A stretch of 10,450 nt of DNA from Myxococcales bacterium (GTDB lineage: Bacteria > Myxococcota > Polyangia > Fen-1088), in assembly GCA_003153875.1 (NCBI GenBank), contig PMBY01000434.1:1-10450 (forward strand), in the 5' to 3' direction. The notes under the pieces were generated by a model. That model did not search any database. It was not told where the DNA came from and worked only from the letters and a program-made list of their open reading frames with translations. This document shows positions 6,863 to 10,450 of the stretch, piece after piece. How positions within the stretch are numbered: the stretch's first letter is position 1; every line of letters starts with the position of its first letter. The translations under genes and the position numbers were made by a program.

Positions 6863-7243
6863 TCACCGCGACGAATCGGTCCACGCCAGGAAGTCGCGCG
6901 TGAGTTCGATGAAGGCCGCACGGTCGAACGCGCCGGGCGGGACAACTCTTTCGTATCGAGCTTGGGTGGCGAAAAGGGTGAGCGTGTCCAAGTCGGAGAA
7001 TTTCCCCGGAACCGGACAGCCTGCTGCAGTTAGCATTTGCAGAAGCGTGTCGATGTCGTGCGCGAACGGGTACTTGATGTTCTTGCGGGACATCAGAGCC
7101 TTGGCCGCCTTTTCGACAGCCTGCTGAAGGTGAAGGCCAACTGTCTCGTCATCCATGGGGGGAACGGCCCTCGCGAGCACGACGGCAGCATTGAAATCTC
7201 CTTGCGCCTTCTTGCGCAGGATCTTGGCGACCGCCCTAGACAA
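6863..7243 (-). CDS. HEPN-domain protein paired with nucleotidyltransferase
   Basis: The product is 126 residues and almost entirely helical. The HEPN signature is HLQQAVEKAAKALM (about 38-51), followed by the conserved FAHDIDTLL (about 60-68) and QARYE (95-98). This resembles the PF05168-type HEPN rather than the HepT/DUF86 type. The Rx4-6H motif of HEPN ribonucleases is not found: R53 and H62 are nine positions apart. RNase activity is therefore doubtful. Such proteins sit beside minimal nucleotidyltransferases in a two-gene cassette, often described as toxin-antitoxin-like. The start is TTG, because a stop lies four codons upstream and no ATG or GTG is available. It overlaps the nucleotidyltransferase stop by eight bases, implying translational coupling. 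It converges on the PilZ gene across a 12-bp gap. Confidence 0.82.
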   Translation of the reverse strand: MSRAVAKILRKKAQGDFNAAVVLARAVPPMDDETVGLHLQQAVEKAAKALMSRKNIKYPFAHDIDTLLQMLTAAGCPVPGKFSDLDTLTLFATQARYERVVPPGAFDRAAFIELTRDFLAWTDSSR

Positions 7244-7655
7244 GACGAAGGCCTACCCTTGCAACTTCGTGCTGAATCGTTCCGTATTCGTTTCTCCACC
7301 GGGCGAAAGAAGCCTCGTCCTCGACGACCAGATCGAGGCTCTTCCCGAAGCGCATGAGGCGGCGCAGGGCGGCAGTTTCAGTCAGCCAGTTTTCGACCGG
7401 CTTCTTCTTGATTACCATGATGTCGATATCGGAATGAGGCGTGGCTTCACCGCGAGCGTACGAACCGAAGAGGAAGGCTCTGGCGTCGAGATCGGCCAGT
7501 GCCTTCTTGACCAGCGCGCGAATCTCGGAGATCTGCAGCACACCCGCCTTGTGTCGCGCCCACCGTGCCTTGGCCGCGCGCCGAGCGATGCGCGAGCGCT
7601 CTTCCGGCGCGAGCGCGCGCGATCGAGCAAGTCCGCCCAAACGCGATCGGTCCAT
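7236..7655 (-). CDS. Minimal nucleotidyltransferase (MNT-type) with basic N-terminal extension
   Basis: The product is 139 residues. The polymerase-beta-like nucleotidyltransferase motif is complete: GSYARGE at 64-70, then SDIDIMV at 75-81, giving metal ligands D76 and D78. D108 in SLDLVV is a likely third acidic residue. The enzyme would transfer a nucleotide to a protein or small-molecule target. In studied MNT/HEPN (HepT-MntA) cassettes the transferase AMPylates and neutralises its HEPN partner. That role is inferred here, since the HEPN protein is of another subtype. Residues 1-37 are an Arg/Ala-rich extension with a EERSRIARRAAKARWARHK stretch that could bind nucleic acid. No Shine-Dalgarno site precedes the ATG; a weak promoter is placed so that transcription could begin at the ATG itself. 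Confidence 0.85.
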   Translation of the reverse strand: MDRSRLGGLARSRALAPEERSRIARRAAKARWARHKAGVLQISEIRALVKKALADLDARAFLFGSYARGEATPHSDIDIMVIKKKPVENWLTETAALRRLMRFGKSLDLVVEDEASFARWRNEYGTIQHEVARVGLRLV

Positions 7656-7661
7656 AGAAGC

Positions 7662-7690
7662 AGTCTAGCTTCACAGGTAAGCATAAGCAA
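7662..7690 (-). promoter_or_regulatory. Weak sigma-70-like promoter for the nucleotidyltransferase/HEPN pair
   Basis: On the minus strand TTGCTT (7690-7685) and TAGACT (7667-7662) are 17 bases apart. Matches to the -35 and -10 consensus are three and four of six. The predicted start of transcription falls at about 7655, the A of the ATG, suggesting a leaderless message and fitting the missing ribosome binding site. The match is weak and unverified. Confidence 0.25.
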
Positions 7691-7727
7691 GCATGACCGG
7701 GGCGCCGCAATCCCGCGGCAAGCGTAG

Positions 7728-9266
7728 CTACCGCGCGGACTTCCGATGCAAGATCTTGAAGAACTTCTCACGATCCTTGGCGCCGAATTCGCGCGCGACC
7801 AGCAACGCCGCCGCGAACACCAGCCCAGCCAGCGCCATGGCCGCCCCACCCGCCACGATCCCCGAGCCGGGCACCAGGCGAGCCATGCCCACGGCAAGGG
7901 CCGTCGCGAGCAGCACGCGCAGCACGGAAAGCAAGGGCAGCCCGGCTCCAAAGCGACGCCACAGATAGCCCAGCGCCGCCAGGAAGCCGACCAGCATGCC
8001 GGCCGCGGTGGACACGGCAGCGGCTGACAACATGGCCGGGCCGGCAGCCGCGCGCGGGACTAGGGTGAAAGCCAAGCCCGTGCCCGCGACCAGGGTGATT
8101 GCCACCAGCGCCACTGCCACATAGGGCCGACCCGACGCTGTCACGATCGATCCCGCAATCGACAGCAGCGCCAGCGCGACCACACCAGCCGCCAAAATCG
8201 GAAGTGCTGCGGCGCCGGTGCCGTATCCAGCCGGATAGAAGATCCTCAACAGGGCCGCCGGGCGCGCGCCCAGCACCACGGCCATGGCCGCGCCGAAGAT
8301 GAGCGCGTAGCGCAGGGTCTGCCGCACATAGGCCCGGGTCGCCTCGCGGTCCTCGGCAAAGGTAGAGCGCGAAACCAGGGGAAAGATCACGAAGGTCACC
8401 ACCAGGAGCGCCTGGTAGGGAAGCAGCGCCAGACTGCGAACCGCCTCGTACACGCCCACCAGCGCGTCGGCCTTGCTCCCCTGCCCCATCAGCGCTGCCC
8501 CGGCAAAACGCCGCAGCAGCAACGAATCGTAGCTCAACGCCAAATTGATGAGCCCGGTGTAGGTCACCGCGCCTCCCATGAACACCAGCAGACGGGCGGG
8601 CGAGAAGCGGCCTTGCCCTGGAGCCAGCCACATCTTGCGCGCAGCCACCAGCATGATGACGACGGCCGCGGCAATGAACCCAGCGAACGCCCCGGCCACC
8701 GAATGCCCGGTCATGTGCCCCAGCGCCGCGCCCGCCAGCAGCAGCACGGTCTTGGTGATGGAAAAGCCAACGTCGAAACTCGCCTGCACGCGAAAGCGGC
8801 GCTGGCCGTTGGCGGTACCCACGAACACCGTATAGAAGGCGTAGACCAGCGGGATGGCCGCGGCCAAACGGAAGAGCGCGGTGTGCTCCGGGGCATTCAC
8901 GAAACCGGCGACCAGAGGCGCCGCTAGGAAAAACGCAACCGCCACCGCCACGCCCAGGATGCTCTGCAACTTCAGACCCGCGCGCTGGACCGCGCCGGCC
9001 CGTGCATCGTCCTCGGCGGTGAACTTGGACACCGACTGGATGGTCCCCTGCACGATGGTGTTGTTCACGATGGAGATGGCGTTGTTCACCACCGAAAAAG
9101 CGCCGTACTCGGCCAGGTCCACCACGCGGGCGAGCAGGAACTTCTGCAAGGCCCCGAACACCATGAATGAGGCCTTGGCGAATCCGATGAACAGCACGCC
9201 GTGGCCCACCTCGACGGCACGGTCGGGCTGTGTGGTCTTGTTTGCTTCGGTCTTGGTTTCGGTCAC
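7728..9266 (-). CDS. Polysaccharide flippase of the MOP superfamily (Wzx/oligosaccharide flippase-like)
   Basis: The product is 512 residues, dominated by about 12-14 hydrophobic helices. The N-terminal pattern fits the Wzx/polysaccharide synthesis transporter group of the multidrug/oligosaccharidyl-lipid/polysaccharide superfamily: the first helix around FGALQKFLLARVVDLAEYG, then NNAISIVNNTIVQGTIQSVSK. Such proteins move lipid-linked sugars across the inner membrane for capsule, O-antigen or exopolysaccharide export. No glycosyltransferase, polymerase or sugar-nucleotide gene is in the window, so the substrate is open; a MATE-like or MurJ-like transporter is possible but fits less well. The start is GTG at 9266, with no strong ribosome binding site. 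A 119-bp gap separates it from the divergent RNase HI gene; I see no convincing promoter there. It ends 72 bp before the nucleotidyltransferase start. Confidence 0.82.
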   Translation of the reverse strand: MTETKTEANKTTQPDRAVEVGHGVLFIGFAKASFMVFGALQKFLLARVVDLAEYGAFSVVNNAISIVNNTIVQGTIQSVSKFTAEDDARAGAVQRAGLKLQSILGVAVAVAFFLAAPLVAGFVNAPEHTALFRLAAAIPLVYAFYTVFVGTANGQRRFRVQASFDVGFSITKTVLLLAGAALGHMTGHSVAGAFAGFIAAAVVIMLVAARKMWLAPGQGRFSPARLLVFMGGAVTYTGLINLALSYDSLLLRRFAGAALMGQGSKADALVGVYEAVRSLALLPYQALLVVTFVIFPLVSRSTFAEDREATRAYVRQTLRYALIFGAAMAVVLGARPAALLRIFYPAGYGTGAAALPILAAGVVALALLSIAGSIVTASGRPYVAVALVAITLVAGTGLAFTLVPRAAAGPAMLSAAAVSTAAGMLVGFLAALGYLWRRFGAGLPLLSVLRVLLATALAVGMARLVPGSGIVAGGAAMALAGLVFAAALLVAREFGAKDREKFFKILHRKSAR

Positions 9267-9385
9267 GGCGGGAGGTTACCTGTTTTTCTGGCAAAGACGC
9301 GAACCAGTGGACGACGCGGGGAGCCTTCGTTTCACCACAAGAAGCTGTGGAAAGTCATCGCCGAATCCAGCCATAGTGGGCGGCC

Positions 9386-10090
9386 ATGATGTCTTGGTCA
9401 CGCATGAGCTTCAGGGGCCAGCCCGTCTGGGTGCGGGTGGGCGCTGACCAGCGGCCGGTTCTGGACAGCGACGGCCGGGCCGAGATGAAGTACCGCCAGG
9501 AAGATCCCAAGGGCTACCGACCCTCGCCCGGCAACCTGGTGCCGCTGACCGAGCAAGGGAGCGCGCCCGCAGCCCCTGCCCCGCCCCGGCCCCCGCGCGC
9601 AGCGCGTGCCACGTCCGCATCTTCACCACACCCTCGGGCCCCCTCCGCGTCCACCACCGACGACCACGCCCCCGGTACGATCCACGTGTGGACCGACGGG
9701 GCTTGCTCCGGCAACCCCGGCCCCATGGGAATCGGCATCGTGGTTGTCGCCGAGCGCGAGCGCGCAGAACGCGGTGAATACCTGGGCGTGGGCACCAACA
9801 ACATCGCCGAGCTGACTGCCATTTCGCGCGGGCTCGCCCTGGCAGCCGAGCTAGCGCCCGATCATTCCCGGCCCGTTCGCATCTACAGCGATTCCAGCTA
9901 CGCCCTGGGCCTGCTGGGCAAGGGCTGGAAGGCCAAGGCCAACCAAGCACTGGTGGCCAGCCTGCGCGAGCAACTGGCGACGTTTCCGCACGTGAAGCTG
10001 GTCAAGGTGTCTGGCCACGCCGGCGTGGACAACAACGAGCGCTGCGACGAACTCGCCCGCCAGGCGGTCACGTCACGACATGATATCTGA
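9386..10090 (+). CDS. rnhA: Ribonuclease HI with extra N-terminal region
   Basis: The product is 234 residues, against about 155 for E. coli RNase HI. The catalytic domain is residues 98-230 and has all the expected residues: D104 in WTDGACSGNPGP, E142 in NNIAELTAI, D169 in YSDSSYALG, H211 in VSGHAG and D221 in NERCDELA. It should cut the RNA strand of RNA-DNA hybrids, for example in R-loops and Okazaki primers. Residues 1-55 (VWVRVGADQRPVLDSDGRAE and on) look like a separate small beta-rich unit, joined by an Ala/Pro linker at 58-95. The linker and extension could be a nucleic-acid or protein binding module; I do not recognise the family. The first codons contain ATGs at 9386, 9389 and 9404, so the exact start is uncertain. 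It converges on the RAM gene three bases away. Confidence 0.88.
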   Translation: MMSWSRMSFRGQPVWVRVGADQRPVLDSDGRAEMKYRQEDPKGYRPSPGNLVPLTEQGSAPAAPAPPRPPRAARATSASSPHPRAPSASTTDDHAPGTIHVWTDGACSGNPGPMGIGIVVVAERERAERGEYLGVGTNNIAELTAISRGLALAAELAPDHSRPVRIYSDSSYALGLLGKGWKAKANQALVASLREQLATFPHVKLVKVSGHAGVDNNERCDELARQAVTSRHDI

Positions 10091-10093
10091 GTG

Positions 10094-10345
10094 CTACCCG
10101 GCCGATGCTCCGAAGGCCTCGAAGGTCAGCAGGGTATAGGTTTCGCGGATGTGCGGGATGGGGTGGATCTCCCGTTCGATGAGCCGACCCACACCGTCCA
10201 CGTCGTCCACGTACAGCTTGACCAGCAGGTCGTACTGCCCGCTGATGCTATAGGCCTCCGAGAAACTCTCGATCTCGGCGATGCAGTTGGCCACCTCGGT
10301 CACGTGGCCCGGGTCGGTCTTCAGCATGACAAAGACAGCTCGCAT
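10094..10345 (-). CDS. Stand-alone Lrp/AsnC-type RAM (ligand-binding) domain protein
   Basis: The product is 83 residues with the beta-alpha-beta-beta-alpha-beta order of the RAM effector domain. The characteristic turn SISGQYDLLVKLYVDD is at about 33-48, followed by a helix and ITETYT-like strand (HIRETYTLLTF). There is no helix-turn-helix, so it cannot bind DNA like full Lrp. Stand-alone RAM proteins form rings that bind amino acids or modulate Lrp-family regulators; the ligand here is unknown. It begins nine bases after the VOC-family gene stops, on the same strand. A GGAG site lies 12 bases before the ATG, overlapping the end of that gene. Confidence 0.85.
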   Translation of the reverse strand: MRAVFVMLKTDPGHVTEVANCIAEIESFSEAYSISGQYDLLVKLYVDDVDGVGRLIEREIHPIPHIRETYTLLTFEAFGASAG

Positions 10346-10354
10346 GGGCAGAGT

Positions 10355-10450
10355 CTACTCCGCTTCAGGCTGCACCGGATCAGGCCAGTGCGACAATCCG
10401 ATGCGATTGCCTTCGGGATCCCTGCAGTAGATGGTGAAGGCTGTCTGCTC
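10355..10450 (-). CDS. VOC/glyoxalase-like protein, C-terminal fragment cut by window edge
   Basis: Only the last 31 codons and the TAG stop (10357-10355) are in the window; the 5' part lies to the right. The peptide contains FTIYCRDPEGNRIGLSHWP. The pattern of a beta strand, then RDPEGNRIGL, is the usual C-terminal end of vicinal-oxygen-chelate proteins (glyoxalase/bleomycin resistance/dioxygenase superfamily). The glutamate that often binds the metal in this strand is not evident, so the specific reaction cannot be called. It is upstream of the RAM gene with a nine-base gap and is probably co-transcribed with it. Confidence 0.7.
   Translation of the reverse strand, partial: EQTAFTIYCRDPEGNRIGLSHWPDPVQPEAE

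Noticed and set aside
6851..6864. GAGCG-ATCC-CGCTC hairpin between the convergent PilZ and HEPN genes as a terminator
   Set aside because: The stem is only 5 bp, has no T tract, and overlaps the HEPN stop codon; too weak to call.
2060..7655. A single defence island linking the GHKL ATPase and the HEPN/nucleotidyltransferase pair
   Set aside because: They are about 3 kb apart, separated by a membrane protease and an opposite-strand PilZ gene, with no nuclease, methylase or integrase nearby.
7704..7719. GCCGC-AATCCC-GCGGC hairpin just after the flippase stop as a terminator
   Set aside because: A 5-bp GC stem without a T run is common by chance at this base composition.
7768..9294. Long open frame (508 codons) overlapping the flippase
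   Set aside because: It is Arg/Gly-rich with no domain; the flippase frame has a coherent membrane-helix pattern.
9331..9350. TTCACCACAAGAAGC, similar to the start of the palindromic repeat, as a degenerate second copy
   Set aside because: Only 12 of 15 bases match and the arm does not continue; the short CCACA/TGTGG dyad there is also within chance.

Overview
The window is GC-rich DNA (about two thirds G+C by eye), probably from a Myxococcota (former Deltaproteobacteria) chromosome, possibly Polyangia. The taxon is an inference from several traits seen together: a secreted TPR protein with an Ala/Pro linker and paired membrane segments, a lipoprotein with a glycine-rich stalk and 31 cysteines, and a short stand-alone PilZ protein of the type common in myxobacteria. 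There are no tRNA or rRNA genes, CRISPR arrays, transposases or phage genes. Genes cover almost everything, and no gap of 300 bases or more exists.

Layout. Bases 1-208 hold no gene I can support, but include a perfect 8-bp dyad (147-172) in the leader of the first gene. Bases 209-2038 (+) are a two-gene unit: the TPR/membrane-anchor protein and the Cys-rich lipoprotein, 15 bp apart. Converging on it is a minus-strand pair (6416 down to 2060): a seven-helix membrane protein with a periplasmic peptidase-MA-like zinc protease and a helical repeat tail, then a 613-residue GHKL (HSP90/MutL/MORC-type) ATPase with an Ig-like domain and a helical C-terminus. Between those two lies a 119-bp near-perfect inverted repeat (3914-4032). 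It supplies the last 32 or so codons and the stop of the protease gene.

A PilZ (c-di-GMP receptor) gene starts at 6431, divergent from the protease gene, with only 14 bp between the start codons. It converges on a minus-strand nucleotidyltransferase/HEPN pair (7655-6863) with overlapping genes. Upstream of that pair, also on minus, is a Wzx/MATE-superfamily polysaccharide flippase (9266-7728). Divergent from the flippase is an RNase HI with an extra N-terminal region (9386-10090, +). The right edge has a minus-strand pair: a VOC/glyoxalase-like protein truncated by the window edge, then a small stand-alone Lrp/AsnC-type RAM domain protein.

Functional reading. The envelope theme is clear: TPR anchor, lipoprotein, membrane protease and flippase, with PilZ for second-messenger signalling. 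RNase HI and the RAM protein look like housekeeping genes. The GHKL ATPase and the HEPN/nucleotidyltransferase pair belong to classes sometimes linked to defence or toxin-antitoxin functions, but they are not adjacent and nothing here shows they act together. I see no complete new system. The best leads are the palindromic repeat that extends the protease gene and the multidomain GHKL ATPase beside it.
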